NCBI GenBank assembly: GCA_023413135.1
Contig: JAEZQK010000090.1
Location: 1 to 64,000 of the forward strand
From: Bacillota bacterium
GTDB taxonomy: Bacteria > Bacillota > Clostridia > Christensenellales > Aristaeellaceae
Length of the DNA stretch: 64,000 bases
Direction of reading: 5' to 3'
Shown here: piece by piece, positions 49,781-58,430 of the stretch
How the letters are laid out: each line of letters begins with the position of its first letter
Numbering within the stretch: the first letter of the stretch is position 1
Made by a program: the position numbers and the translations under genes
Notes under the pieces: model-generated
What the model saw: only the letters and a program-made list of their open reading frames with translations
What the model was told of the DNA's origin: nothing
The model's database searches: none

Positions 49781-50281
49781 ATGAAAAAACTGATAATGAT
49801 AGCGGGCCCTGCTGGCGTTGGTAAAACGACAGTTTGCCAAAGACTTTTCAAAACAATCAATGGCTGTGCATGGTTGGACGGAGATTGGTGTTGGATGGTT
49901 AGTCCTTATCCCGGCAAGACGGATGAGCAAAAAGCATATTCACTAAAATCCTTTGGGCGTATTTTGGATGGATATTTCAATGACATAAATACTAAAATCA
50001 TTCTTTTTAGTTGGATGATACATAAAGATTTTATGTTTGAACTCGTAACAGAGCAAATTGCATACAAAGATTATGAGATAACTAAAATAGTCTTAGTTTG
50101 CGAGGAACAAGTATACATTCAACGCCTCATTGAAGGAAATAGGAGCGAGAACAAAATACATAACCCTGATGATATGAGGAAATACCGTACACTGAATGCA
50201 AATATCATAGACACTACAAGATTATCTGTGTATGACACAGCCGACAAAATAATGTCACTAATAAACAAAGGAGATTTTTAG
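49781..50281 (+). CDS. P-loop nucleotide/small-molecule kinase-like protein
   Basis: The 166-residue AAA-type P-loop protein has Walker A IAGPAGVGKTT at the N-terminus, WLDGDWCW as a likely substrate or base-binding segment (about 32-39), a hydrophobic strand KIVLVCEEQVYIQRL and a basic lid region (EGNRSENKIHNPDDMRKY). It resembles small kinases annotated near resistance genes, such as chloramphenicol phosphotransferase-like and adenylate-kinase-like proteins, but no substrate can be given. AAGGGAG precedes ATG 49781. Followed 1 bp later by a broken acetyltransferase gene. Confidence 0.7.
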   Translation: MKKLIMIAGPAGVGKTTVCQRLFKTINGCAWLDGDWCWMVSPYPGKTDEQKAYSLKSFGRILDGYFNDINTKIILFSWMIHKDFMFELVTEQIAYKDYEITKIVLVCEEQVYIQRLIEGNRSENKIHNPDDMRKYRTLNANIIDTTRLSVYDTADKIMSLINKGDF

Positions 50282-50282
50282 T

Positions 50283-50694
50283 ATGGAATACTCTATCGTG
50301 AAAGTCACAAAAGACAACTACTTCATGCACGACAACATGTTATTTTATCGCAAGCATGGACGCGATAAAAACAAGGATGAATTGAATATAGAGCAGGATT
50401 TTGTTGCTGAATACATGACATTGGAAAATGAAAACCTACATATTTATGCCGCCCAAACGGAGAATAGATTTGTAGGTTATATCTCAATAGCGTAGCAAAA
50501 CCTACACGGATACAACGGATTTGAATTATGGACAAACCCCAGTTATAGGAAAAATGGTATAGCGTATGCGCTGATGATGAAAGCCGATACAATATGCCAA
50601 GAAAAAAACATTAAGGGGTTGCGACTTTATGTACACCAAGTGCGGCTATAAGGATTTGGGCGGCGATGCTCACTTCATGCAAAAGGAATGGTAA
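50283..50694 (+). pseudogene. Broken GNAT-family acetyltransferase
   Basis: ATG 50283 opens a frame (MEYSIVKVTKDNYFMHDNML) ending at TAG 50493 after RFVGYISIA. The same frame continues beyond the stop as QNLHGYNGFELWTNPSYRKNGIAYALMMKA, the GNAT acetyl-CoA motif (YRKNGIA), to a second stop near 50652. A typical GNAT C-terminus, MYTKCGYKDLGGDAHFMQKEW, follows in another frame up to 50694. At least one nonsense mutation and one frameshift/deletion separate the pieces, so no full enzyme can be made. Confidence 0.8.
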
Positions 50695-50844
50695 ATTTAC
50701 TAGAAACGGATACTTTGAAAGCACCCGTTTCCTGAAGTCGCGCATTTGGAATGCTGCCCCGCCAGCGTTTTTTGCTACAAAATTACACTGTACCTGTAAT
50801 GGACCTGGGGCTTTTGTGAGTGAACACAAAAGACATGAACATAA

Positions 50845-50911
50845 GGGACGGTTTGTTTGCTGACCTCTTTTTCCTCTTTCTTGGCTATTTATTTCCACGC
50901 AAACCGTTCCC
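50845..50911. repeat. Inverted repeat GGGACGGTTTG / CAAACCGTTCCC
   Basis: GGGACGGTTTG (50845-50855) and CAAACCGTTCCC (50900-50911) are separated by a T/C-rich 44-bp loop. A similar half (AAATGAACCGTCCCC) occurs at about 53352-53366. No gene lies between the GNAT remnant and 50937. Confidence 0.55.
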
Positions 50912-50936
50912 TGTGTCCTTCCCCATGCCCGCCCCT

Positions 50937-51251
50937 TTAACTTCCCTGCTTCCTGCACACCATTTCCTTCAATAGCGTCATCCCAAGCAGCGCCACCGGA
51001 GCGACGGCGGTCACCCAGGACCTTGTGCCCTGCGGAAACTGCCGGCCAAAGAGGCCAAACGCAGTAAGCCAGGCGGCGATAAGCAAAACACCTATGCCGT
51101 ATACAAGGCGAACGCGGTGGATATGGTATGCCTCTATGTTTTTTCTTTTTTTGCCGAAAACCAAAAAATCGCCCTTGCCCAAAAGGATCGCCACGGCTAT
51201 CCCCGTTAACAAAGCGATCACGGCCCAAACAAACCACATCCCTGCCTCCAT
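50937..51251 (-). CDS. Small membrane protein, DUF3784-like
   Basis: The 104-residue protein has three predicted transmembrane helices (FVWAVIALLTGIAVAILLGKGDFLV; VRLVYGIGVLLIAAWLTAFGLFG; WVTAVAPVALLGMTLL). The layout, with GKGDFLVFGKKRKN after the first helix, resembles DUF3784 proteins of unknown function. AAGGAGG 8 nt before ATG 51251 sets the start; the longer frame upstream is unsupported. Divergent from 51439. Confidence 0.65.
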   Translation of the reverse strand: MEAGMWFVWAVIALLTGIAVAILLGKGDFLVFGKKRKNIEAYHIHRVRLVYGIGVLLIAAWLTAFGLFGRQFPQGTRSWVTAVAPVALLGMTLLKEMVCRKQGS

Positions 51252-51438
51252 AAAAGCCGCCTCCTTACTCAAATTCACAGGTGATGATGCCGGCCTTCCT
51301 TGTTGTCGGCGGTCCGCATCCTTCTTACCTCCATAGTACCACGCAGCAAAAAATTTGGGAACATGCTTCCATGCAAATACTGGATATAATCCAAAATTCA
51401 TGCTAAACTGACAGTATAAAACCCAAGGAGGACGCCCC

Positions 51439-51972
51439 ATGAAATCAAGGGCCTGCCTTTTTCTTGTCCTTTTGACCCTGGTCATATTGACCGCCCTGCC
51501 CGCCGCTAGCGAACAATCGACGGACGAATTTACCGTCGGCTCCTTCCGCTACCGCATCCCTTCCTCCTGGAACACGGTGAACAAGAGCGATGCCTACTAC
51601 CACTACGCCGGGGAGGTTGGGCAGCTGGACGACGGGCTGGCATACGCCCTATCGCAGACGGCGGAAGAAAAGGGCCCCGAATCCAAGGAGGAGGCGCGCA
51701 TCTTACTCACAGGCATGGTGAATGCGATTATGGATACGGATAGCGGCAAATCCGAGCTGTTGAACCGGTTCGACATAGAGATCTGCGGCAGGTATTCCTC
51801 CATCTTCCGCCTGAAATCAAACGTGTCCGGCCAGGTCTACGAAACAAACTGCCTGCTCGTTTTAAACGGCCAGGAATTTCTGATGCTCGTCTATCTGGAT
51901 AGGGTGAATACCCCCGATGAGCAAATAAAAATCTTCAGTGACATTGTCAACAGCGTTGAAATCAGCGAGTGA
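51439..51972 (+). CDS. Hypothetical secreted protein
   Basis: The 177-residue product has a Sec signal peptide (MKSRACLFLVLLTLVILTALPAASE). The mature part (FTVGSFRYRIPSSWNTVNKSDAYYHYAG) resembles the single-domain PsbP-like or DUF-type secreted proteins that contain a beta-sheet with VLNGQEFLMLVYLD. No catalytic motif is visible. AGGAGG upstream of ATG 51439. The next gene begins with an almost identical signal sequence. Confidence 0.65.
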   Translation: MKSRACLFLVLLTLVILTALPAASEQSTDEFTVGSFRYRIPSSWNTVNKSDAYYHYAGEVGQLDDGLAYALSQTAEEKGPESKEEARILLTGMVNAIMDTDSGKSELLNRFDIEICGRYSSIFRLKSNVSGQVYETNCLLVLNGQEFLMLVYLDRVNTPDEQIKIFSDIVNSVEISE

Positions 51973-52053
51973 TGCAGGGGGTATGCCGAAAAAGGGTATA
52001 AAGACTGGTTTGCATATCCATAGATCAGATAATAAATGGAGAGGGACGATTCC

Positions 52054-53328
52054 GTGAAATCAAAAGCCTGCTTGTCCCTTGTCATGCTATTGGTTCTTTC
52101 TCTATGTCTGTTCCAAAGCCTAGCGCATGCGGACACCTCGCCTGCCGGCCGCGACGAATTATCTGCGGGTTCGAAGGTTAAGCTCCGCACCGTCGTTCCC
52201 GAAGGCGTGACGGAGATCGATCTTAGGGTGGCCTTGGGTGACGACGCGTCCGACGTGCATGGCGCCTGGATGCTGAACGCGGACGTCTGCGTGATCCTCC
52301 GGCAACTGTCTGAGGCCGGAGACGATGAGATTATCGTTTTGGATACGCGGGACTATACGGTCCTTTCCCGGACGCCTATTCCGTACATAACGTACCGGCC
52401 TGAGCAGGGCTTTCAGGACGGCATGTTCTATTTACTGTTGACGCCATTAGATACGGACAACTACGAAGACTTGTTCTTTTTAGTCAAGGCAACCGTAGCG
52501 CCGGATGGTACAGTGATTATCGGCACTGTGCCGGAAGGGCTCACGGTCATGCCCGGCGGCAAAACGGCTGTCCGCGAGGCGGACGGAAGCCTCTATGCCG
52601 TGGATCTGAAAACCGGTAAGGAGGAACTGTTGATCCAGGGCGTTCCCCAAATGACCCGATGTTTTGATGGGGCCAGTTATGAAACGTTTCTGAAATATGT
52701 CCCATGCCCGGACGACGTTTTTTACGACGGAAAGTATGAGGACGGTTCTCCGTTCCCGATTACACTCCCGATAGACGAAGACACCTACTATAACAAAGAT
52801 ATGTGGCTTTGGCGTGATTTCTATGTGTACAAGCCCTTGGACGAGTATCGCTTCGTGTATAAGACCATCGGCTGGGAATGGGGTGCCGGCTTTGGTATTT
52901 ATGACCTGAAGACACGTACGGATCACCGGATCACGGGACGCGGAGATTTTTATGGCATGGCAGGGAACACACTTTATGGTTCGACCCTGAGGACCGATGT
53001 AGGCACCTTAGAATCCTCGCCGCTTCCTAAATCGGTACAGGAGCAGTTGATCGAAGCTTACGCCAGGGATATCGGTGTCGTCGACTACGACATTTCACTG
53101 GACGGCAGGCTGCTGGCGCTCACAGGCATGAAATCCAGGCGCAGCGACGCCAGCACCGTAACCATTACCGATATCCGGACAGGCAGCATCATCAAGGCTT
53201 ATGATATCTACAATCCATTTGCGAGGGAACGCAGTGTATCCTTTTACAGCGATACGCGCTTTATGCTTTTTTTACATCCAGAGGAGCATGGTTCAGCATA
53301 CATTTATCTTTTTAACGTGGAGAAATGA
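52054..53328 (+). CDS. Hypothetical secreted protein, probable beta-propeller-like
   Basis: The 424-residue exported protein starts at GTG 52054 (GAGAGGG 8 nt upstream) with VKSKACLSLVMLLVLSLCLFQSLAHAD, parallel to MKSRACLFLVLLTLVIL of the preceding gene. The mature part has repeated strands such as DDEIIVLDTRDYTVLSRTPIPYI, DGSLYAVDLKTGKEELLIQG and ASTVTITDIRTGSIIKAYDIYNPF, suggesting a propeller with about five to seven weakly conserved blades. Function unknown. Probably cotranscribed with 51439. Confidence 0.65.
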   Translation: MKSKACLSLVMLLVLSLCLFQSLAHADTSPAGRDELSAGSKVKLRTVVPEGVTEIDLRVALGDDASDVHGAWMLNADVCVILRQLSEAGDDEIIVLDTRDYTVLSRTPIPYITYRPEQGFQDGMFYLLLTPLDTDNYEDLFFLVKATVAPDGTVIIGTVPEGLTVMPGGKTAVREADGSLYAVDLKTGKEELLIQGVPQMTRCFDGASYETFLKYVPCPDDVFYDGKYEDGSPFPITLPIDEDTYYNKDMWLWRDFYVYKPLDEYRFVYKTIGWEWGAGFGIYDLKTRTDHRITGRGDFYGMAGNTLYGSTLRTDVGTLESSPLPKSVQEQLIEAYARDIGVVDYDISLDGRLLALTGMKSRRSDASTVTITDIRTGSIIKAYDIYNPFARERSVSFYSDTRFMLFLHPEEHGSAYIYLFNVEK

Positions 53329-53620
53329 ACACGGCGATGAAACGCAAACCAAATGAACCGTCCCCATGGTTATGTGCTGCGAGAGAGCCTGTCACCGGTA
53401 CTTGAGTTCGACAAAGGCTCGGATAAATAGGATAATACAGACGGCAGCAGTGCTGGAACTGGATGGGCTGGTTTTGCGGGGAAACACGCAGTAGCAGATG
53501 CGATCATGTTGAGGTGAGGTTGACACTCCAACCGGAACAGCTTATGCAGGTCGCTTCCTGATGGCGCAAACCCTTATGTTTATGCCATTTGCTTGATGGT
53601 GGTTCGTATGAAAGCAGGAA
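53329..53620. other. Gene-free stretch
   Basis: No ORF with a ribosome site was found. It leads into the tRNA-Val-like remnant. A half of the CCGTCCCC-type repeat lies at about 53352-53366. Confidence 0.4.
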
Positions 53621-53667
53621 CGACTAGTTAGAGCAAATCGTTCACATCGATGGGTCACTGGTTCAAG
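53621..53667 (+). pseudogene. tRNA-Val(CAC)-like remnant 1
   Basis: GACTAGTTAGAGCAAATCGTTCACATCGATGGGTCACTGGTTCAA resembles the D-arm, anticodon arm (ATCG-TTCACAT-CGAT, anticodon CAC) and T-arm start of tRNA-Val. The acceptor stem and the rest of the T-arm are missing. A second, opposite copy is at 63318-63383. Confidence 0.65.
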
Positions 53668-53812
53668 GAAAGTAATAGACCACAAAAGTGCCGACCTATA
53701 ATGAGCGCTGACACAGGAAAACATATAGCGGTGAAGCTTTGTCCTCACCGCTATGTTTCTGATATTAGCAAACATGAGCTGTTTAGCCTATTGATTAGAA
53801 GGCTGATTATAG

Positions 53813-53845
53813 AAAAAAAGGGGACAGACCAAGCTGTCTATCCCC
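53813..53845 (-). terminator. Intrinsic terminator of VOC gene 1
   Basis: On the minus strand GGGGATAGAC pairs with GTCTGTCCCC, followed by TTTTTTT. It lies 11 bp beyond the VOC stop. Confidence 0.75.
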
Positions 53846-53855
53846 TGCATAGGTA

Positions 53856-54251
53856 CTATGTGTCATATATGATGTCTAAACAAAACGGGTGCCCTTCCGG
53901 ATCCAGCATGACCGCACCGTCTCCCGCCTCCGCATACTGAAATTCTGATTTTGAGCCTCCAAGCTCCACAACATAATCAATCCACTCCTGCAGCTTCGAC
54001 TGCTGCATACTAAAATCAATGTGTAGCATCATCTGCTGCTTTCCTTCCACTTCGGGCCATACCGGAGCAACATACATATCGTTTTTCTGAAACCCGATAT
54101 CCACGTTGCAATCGTCTGATCCTATTATAATAAAATCATCCGTAATATAGCCTTTTTTCCAGCCTAGCAGCCTGACATAAAAATCAGAAAGCGTTACAGG
54201 ATCCTTGCAATCCAACACGATTTTATCAAAACTAATTTTACCTATTTTCAA
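53856..54251 (-). CDS. VOC-superfamily protein, paralogue 1
   Basis: The 131-residue glyoxalase-fold protein has IVLDCKDPVTLSDFYVRLLGW at the start, APVWPEVEGKQQMMLHIDF in the middle (metal His) and VMLDPEGHPFCLDII at the end. The same three blocks occur in the protein at 62818-63243. Function unknown; relatives include small-molecule resistance and glyoxalase-like proteins. Start is TTG 54251 with AGGAAG upstream. Own promoter at 54386-54414. Confidence 0.8.
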   Translation of the reverse strand: MKIGKISFDKIVLDCKDPVTLSDFYVRLLGWKKGYITDDFIIIGSDDCNVDIGFQKNDMYVAPVWPEVEGKQQMMLHIDFSMQQSKLQEWIDYVVELGGSKSEFQYAEAGDGAVMLDPEGHPFCLDIIYDT

Positions 54252-54385
54252 ATCTCTCTTCCTTTCATACTGCCCACATTTGACAATATGAAACCGCCAA
54301 ATGCGGGATGGTTACTTAAAACTCACCTTTATTATGTGCACAAAACTTTTCATACTACCACTCCCTTTTATATATGAATGGATTC

Positions 54386-54414
54386 AGTGTAACACCAGGC
54401 GAATTTATTGTCAA
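54386..54414 (-). promoter_or_regulatory. Sigma-A promoter for VOC gene 1
   Basis: On the minus strand TTGACA (54414-54409) and TACACT (54391-54386) are 17 bp apart, about 135 bp upstream of the start codon. Confidence 0.65.
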
Positions 54415-54576
54415 CATTTGGTTTTTGAGCCTCGGCTCAGTAAAGTACAACACCTACATTTTCGTTCAGCACGACACGCCTTTATAAGATCAAAAAGCCG
54501 TTCTATAGCGACCAGCTTAATGCCTTTTATATCTCAAAGCATTTTTTACCGTCCGGTTAATTCAAATTATATCCTG

Positions 54577-54624
54577 TTGACAGAGAAAGAGGTGCAGACT
54601 ATACTATATACGAATATCTGTTCC
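54577..54624 (+). promoter_or_regulatory. SOS promoter with LexA box for the Y-family polymerase operon
   Basis: TTGACA (54577-54582) and TATACT (54600-54605) are 17 bp apart. CGAATATCTGTTCC at 54611-54624 matches the Gram-positive LexA/DinR box CGAACRNRYGTTYC at 12 of 14 positions and sits at about the transcription start, where bound LexA would block the polymerase. The 155-nt leader to the polymerase start has no other clear feature. Confidence 0.75.
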
Positions 54625-54778
54625 CTGTTCTGGAAAGCAGTGTCCAGGGCTATGGAAGCGCAGAACTGTGTCACATATTCCCCATGACCGCTTTGGGAGT
54701 AAATATCGCCGGACTGCGGGGCAGACTAATCTCACGTTTGCGCGCAAAGGTTTTTAAGGAGGTGGCCGGAGAAGAATC

Positions 54779-56302
54779 ATGAAGGACAGAGTATATATCG
54801 CCATTGACCTAAAATCCTTCTACGCTTCCGTTGAGTGTACAGAGCGCGCCCTTGACCCGCTGACAACCAACCTTGTTGTCGCTGATTCCAGCCGCACGGA
54901 GAAAACGATTTGCCTCGCCGTCACCCCATCCCTCAAGGCATACGGCATCCCCGGTAGAGCGCGGCTATTTGAGGTCGTGCAAAAGGTCAGGGAGGTTAAC
55001 GCGGCACGGCGGAGCAAAGCACCGGGACGTACCTTCTCCGGTTCTTCCTACAGTGATACCGAATTGAAATCTACGCCAGGTCTCTCGCTGGACTACATCG
55101 TTGCTCCGCCAAGAATGGCGCTCTATATAGCGTATAGCACGCAAATTTATAATGTTTACTTGAAGTACATCGCACCGGAAGACATTCATGTCTATTCCAT
55201 CGATGAGGTATTGATAGACGCCACTGCTTATCTGAACACCTACAAGCTCACGGCCCGTGAACTTGCTTCGAAAATGATTTTGGACGTACTGGAAACTACC
55301 GGCATTACAGCAGCAGCAGGCATCGGCACGAACCTGTACCTTAGCAAGGTCGCGATGGACATCCAGGCAAAGCACATCCCGGCTGACGCGAACGGCTTAC
55401 GCATTGCTGAACTCGACGAAATGAGCTACCGTCGCTTGCTGTGGTCACACCGGCCTCTGACAGACTTTTGGCGCGTCGGCAGGGGATATGCGAAAAAGCT
55501 GGAGGAACACGGCCTTTTTACGATGGGCGACATCGCGCGCTGCTCCCTCGGAAAACCTACCGATTACTTCAACGAGGATTTTCTGTACAAGCTGTTCGGC
55601 ATCAACGCTGAGTTGCTGATCGACCATGCGTGGGGATGGGAGCCCTGCACAATGGCCTATATTAAAGCGTACAAGCCAAGTACAAACAGCATTGGATCGG
55701 GTCAGGTGCTGCACAGCGCCTATCCCTTTGACAAAGCAAAATTAATTGTGCGAGAAATGACCGATCTGCTGGCGCTCGATTTGGTCGATAAAAAACTCGT
55801 GACCGATCAGCTTGTACTGTCGGTTGGGTACGACATTGAAAGTCTGACAGACCCGATGATAAAGAAAGCCTATCACGGGGAGATTACCACGGATGGCTAC
55901 GGACGCGCCGTTCCGAAATCGGCACATGGTTCGGCGAACCTTGGCAGGCAGACCTCCTCTACAAAGTTGCTCTTGGATGCCGTCACAGAGCTTTTTGTGC
56001 GCATCGTTGATAAAAATCTCTTGATCAGGCGGGTCAACATTACGGCGAATCACGTTGTCGATGAAGCATCCGCACAAAAGAAAGACACCGTTGAGCAGCT
56101 TGATCTCTTCACAGATTACGCAGCTCTCCAAGCGCGGCAAGAAGCTGAGGAAGCTGTCCTCGTACGGGAAAAGCGGATGCAGACAGCAATGCTGTTGATA
56201 AAAAAGAAGCATGGTCAAAACGCTATTCTAAGGGGCATGAATCTGATGGACGGCGCGACCACCGTTGATCGAAACAGGCAAATTGGAGGGCACAAGGCAT
56301 GA
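54779..56302 (+). CDS. Y-family DNA polymerase (UmuC/PolV-like)
   Basis: The 507-residue translesion polymerase has the catalytic Asp motif IAIDLKSFYASVECTERALDPL at the N-terminus and the second, VYSIDEVLIDATAYL (about 140), with the helix-hairpin-helix and little-finger regions after LSKVAMDIQAKH. It copies damaged DNA and is mutagenic. It is longer than DinB (about 350-420) and resembles the UvrX/UmuC-like group found on Gram-positive mobile elements and prophages. GGAG lies 7 nt before ATG 54779. Coupled to the YolD-like gene by a 4-bp overlap and headed by an SOS box. Confidence 0.9.
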   Translation: MKDRVYIAIDLKSFYASVECTERALDPLTTNLVVADSSRTEKTICLAVTPSLKAYGIPGRARLFEVVQKVREVNAARRSKAPGRTFSGSSYSDTELKSTPGLSLDYIVAPPRMALYIAYSTQIYNVYLKYIAPEDIHVYSIDEVLIDATAYLNTYKLTARELASKMILDVLETTGITAAAGIGTNLYLSKVAMDIQAKHIPADANGLRIAELDEMSYRRLLWSHRPLTDFWRVGRGYAKKLEEHGLFTMGDIARCSLGKPTDYFNEDFLYKLFGINAELLIDHAWGWEPCTMAYIKAYKPSTNSIGSGQVLHSAYPFDKAKLIVREMTDLLALDLVDKKLVTDQLVLSVGYDIESLTDPMIKKAYHGEITTDGYGRAVPKSAHGSANLGRQTSSTKLLLDAVTELFVRIVDKNLLIRRVNITANHVVDEASAQKKDTVEQLDLFTDYAALQARQEAEEAVLVREKRMQTAMLLIKKKHGQNAILRGMNLMDGATTVDRNRQIGGHKA

Positions 56303-56727
56303 CGGGCGAATACGATGACATCATCAATCTGCCGCGCCATTTCTCTAAAACGCGCCCTCATATGGCGGCGATTGACCGCGCGGCTCAATTTTCCCCCTTT
56401 GCAGCGTTGGCAGGCTACGACGCCGCCATCAAAGAAACCGCTAGGCTGACCGACGAGAGGGAGGAATTGGACGAATACTCAAAGGACACGTTAAGAGACA
56501 GGTTGCAAATCATTGCTGATCGGATTGAAAAGCGCCCCAAAATCGAAATCACCTATTACCAGCCAGATCCAAAGAAACATGGCGGTGCTTATGTTACGGC
56601 TGTTGGTACGGCAAAAAAGATTGATGAATATGAACGGATCGTTGTTATGTGCGAGGGGACAGCGATCCCCATTGATGAAATAGTCGCCATAGAAGGGGCG
56701 ATATTCGAGACGCTCAACGATCAATAA
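56299..56727 (+). CDS. YolD-like protein
   Basis: The 142-residue protein has the YolD-like pattern: DIINLPRHFSKTRPHMAAIDRAAQFSPFAALAGYDAAIKETARLT and a C-terminal beta-rich half with YYQPDPKKHGGAYVTAVG. YolD-family proteins occur beside Y-family polymerases of the UvrX type and are proposed to be functional equivalents of UmuD. Overlap ATGA with the polymerase indicates translational coupling; both would be induced by DNA damage. It ends at the terminator at 56729-56763. Confidence 0.85.
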   Translation: MTGEYDDIINLPRHFSKTRPHMAAIDRAAQFSPFAALAGYDAAIKETARLTDEREELDEYSKDTLRDRLQIIADRIEKRPKIEITYYQPDPKKHGGAYVTAVGTAKKIDEYERIVVMCEGTAIPIDEIVAIEGAIFETLNDQ

Positions 56728-56728
56728 A

Positions 56729-56763
56729 CATCAAAAATCCGGCACTGTGCCGGATTTTTGATG
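56729..56763. terminator. Perfect palindromic terminator
   Basis: CATCAAAAATCCGGCAC and its exact complement GTGCCGGATTTTTGATG flank a single T. It works for the YolD-like gene and, on the other strand, overlaps the last codons of the 118-residue ORF at 56731. Confidence 0.85.
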
Positions 56764-57087
56764 TTCTGGCCTACTTGCCCGCGTCCCAGCACCCCTCTTG
56801 CCTTTGTCCTTGCGCGCAGGCTTCTTGGCCGGTTCGCTATCCTCGGGCTGCACCTCAGCCTCCGTCGTGGCTTCCACAGGCTCCGGCATAGCTTCCATGG
56901 CCTCCGGCTCTACCGTGATTACAACCAGCCGCCCTTCGCCTTCGACCGTGATGATCTCGGCCTTGATGGCCTCGCCGTCCGCCACTGCCGCCGCAATGTC
57001 GGCCACCGGTTCACCAGCGGCTTGTGCGTCCTCCAGTACCTGGACTAACACAGGGGACAGTTCCTTGTGTGCCCAGTAATCGTGCAC
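56731..57087 (-). CDS. Hypothetical Glu/Pro/Ala-rich protein (doubtful)
   Basis: The 118-residue frame begins at GTG 57087 (HDYWAHKELSPVLVQVLEDA). Its middle is acidic and repetitive (EPEAMEAMPEPVEATTEAEV), followed by a basic segment KKPARKDKGKRGAGTRA. The ribosome site AAGGGG is only 1 nt from the GTG, and the stop codon falls inside the terminator hairpin shared with the YolD gene. The N-terminal 50 residues look protein-like. Might be a truncated remnant of a longer gene. Confidence 0.4.
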   Translation of the reverse strand: MHDYWAHKELSPVLVQVLEDAQAAGEPVADIAAAVADGEAIKAEIITVEGEGRLVVITVEPEAMEAMPEPVEATTEAEVQPEDSEPAKKPARKDKGKRGAGTRASRPEHQKSGTVPDF

Positions 57088-57169
57088 ACCCCTTCTAGCA
57101 CTACTGTACTATTACACGGATACCGGCTAACCGTGTATTTATATCAACTAATGTCCCTTAAGACAAAAC

Positions 57170-57214
57170 AAAAAGCCCGAAACCCCTTGTATATAAAGGG
57201 GGAACGGGCTTTTT
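57170..57214 (-). terminator. Intrinsic terminator of the BIg2-CHAP gene
   Basis: AAAAAGCCCG plus ACCCC pair with GGGG plus CGGGCTTTTT. On the minus strand TTTTTGTTTT follows, so it ends transcription from 58430. Confidence 0.8.
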
Positions 57215-57272
57215 ACAAACCGATCATATGGCCATTGCCACATATTGCAAAGGCGGCTGAAGGTTGCCCCTT

Positions 57273-58430
57273 CTACTTCTCATACGGCGGGCGGTACGCG
57301 CCGAGCACTTGCCCGTCTACGGCCCTCGTCTTGCGGTACACGCCGACGTCGCCTATTTGTATGCCCTCGGGGTCGGATGTGTTGCCCTCGATCGTGGTGA
57401 TCGTATTGCCGCCCGAGCTAACGCTTTCGATGATCCCGATGTGGTCGTACCCCCCGTTGCCTTGCCAGTCGAACAAAACGATGTCGCCGCGCTTGTACCC
57501 GCTTGTGATCCAACGGTTTTGCCTCTTTGCGAGCGTCTGGTAGTTGCGCACTCCCTCGGCAACGGATTTCCGGGCGGTGTTCAGGCTGCCCCATGTCGTC
57601 CCCATCATCCCGGCGTCGTAAATGACTTTTGTGACAAATACGCCGCACCATGGTACCGCCATGCCTGTTTTCCCAAAGTACCAGTCGTTGAAGGTGACCA
57701 GGTTGCTGTCCGGTGGGTCTTCGATAGTGCCCAGGTACTTGACTGCGACATTTACGAGCTTGTTGACATTATACGTATACTGCGAGACCGTTACGGTGCA
57801 CGTGACTTTCTTGCCCCCATCCTCTGCAGCTGCAGTGATGGTCGCTGTGCCGGCTTTCTTTGCTGTGATCAAGCCATTTGGGTCTACGGATGCCACCGAA
57901 GAATCGCTGGTTTGATAGCTGACAGCCTGGTTGGCCTCTTTGGGTGAGACCTCCGCCGTCAGTTGGAATGTGTCGCCTATTTCAAGCGATAGTTCGGTAT
58001 TGTTCAGTTTCAGGCCCGTTACCGGTACGGTCACCTTGAACGAGCTGCCGGCGATTTGAAGCTCGGCGCCGCCTTCCCCGTAAACGATGGCAACCACCTC
58101 ATACGTGCCGGGGGTCGCATCTAAAGTATTCCAGCTGTCGTTTATTGTTTTTCCCGTTTTCGCTGTGCCTTCGTATACAATGCCGGCGCCGGATCCACCA
58201 ATTTTTTGGACAAAGAATCTGGTGTTTTTATAGTCTGTACCAGTGATCACGGCGGTCATTTTCACTGTTTCGCCCGCGCTATAGCTCTGCTTGGCCGTAC
58301 TGACCTTCAGCTTAAGGACCGGCTCGGTTGCAACGGCCGGGCCGGTTTCAGCCAGTGCCGTCATGGGATTAGCCAGCGAAATAACGACACAAAGGGAAAA
58401 GCAAACGATTATTATTAAACGGTATCTCAT
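57273..58430 (-). CDS. Secreted BIg2-CHAP peptidoglycan hydrolase-like protein
   Basis: The 385-residue exported protein has a signal peptide (MRYRLIIIVCFSLCVVISLANPMTALAE), an N-terminal beta-sandwich region (about 40-135), a bacterial Ig-like 2 domain (VTGLKLNNTELSLEIGDTFQLTAEVSPKEANQAVSY to TITAAAEDGGKKVTCTVTV, about 137-220) and a C-terminal CHAP amidase/endopeptidase domain. Catalytic Cys is in AVPWCGVFVTKV and His in GYDHIGIIESV, with EGN near the end. It probably cuts wall peptides. ATG 58430 is 8 nt after AAAGG. Confidence 0.85.
   Translation of the reverse strand: MRYRLIIIVCFSLCVVISLANPMTALAETGPAVATEPVLKLKVSTAKQSYSAGETVKMTAVITGTDYKNTRFFVQKIGGSGAGIVYEGTAKTGKTINDSWNTLDATPGTYEVVAIVYGEGGAELQIAGSSFKVTVPVTGLKLNNTELSLEIGDTFQLTAEVSPKEANQAVSYQTSDSSVASVDPNGLITAKKAGTATITAAAEDGGKKVTCTVTVSQYTYNVNKLVNVAVKYLGTIEDPPDSNLVTFNDWYFGKTGMAVPWCGVFVTKVIYDAGMMGTTWGSLNTARKSVAEGVRNYQTLAKRQNRWITSGYKRGDIVLFDWQGNGGYDHIGIIESVSSGGNTITTIEGNTSDPEGIQIGDVGVYRKTRAVDGQVLGAYRPPYEK

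Noticed and set aside
54301..54687. 128-codon plus-strand frame upstream of the Y-family polymerase
   Set aside because: It spans two promoters and the SOS box, has no ribosome site and no protein-like pattern.
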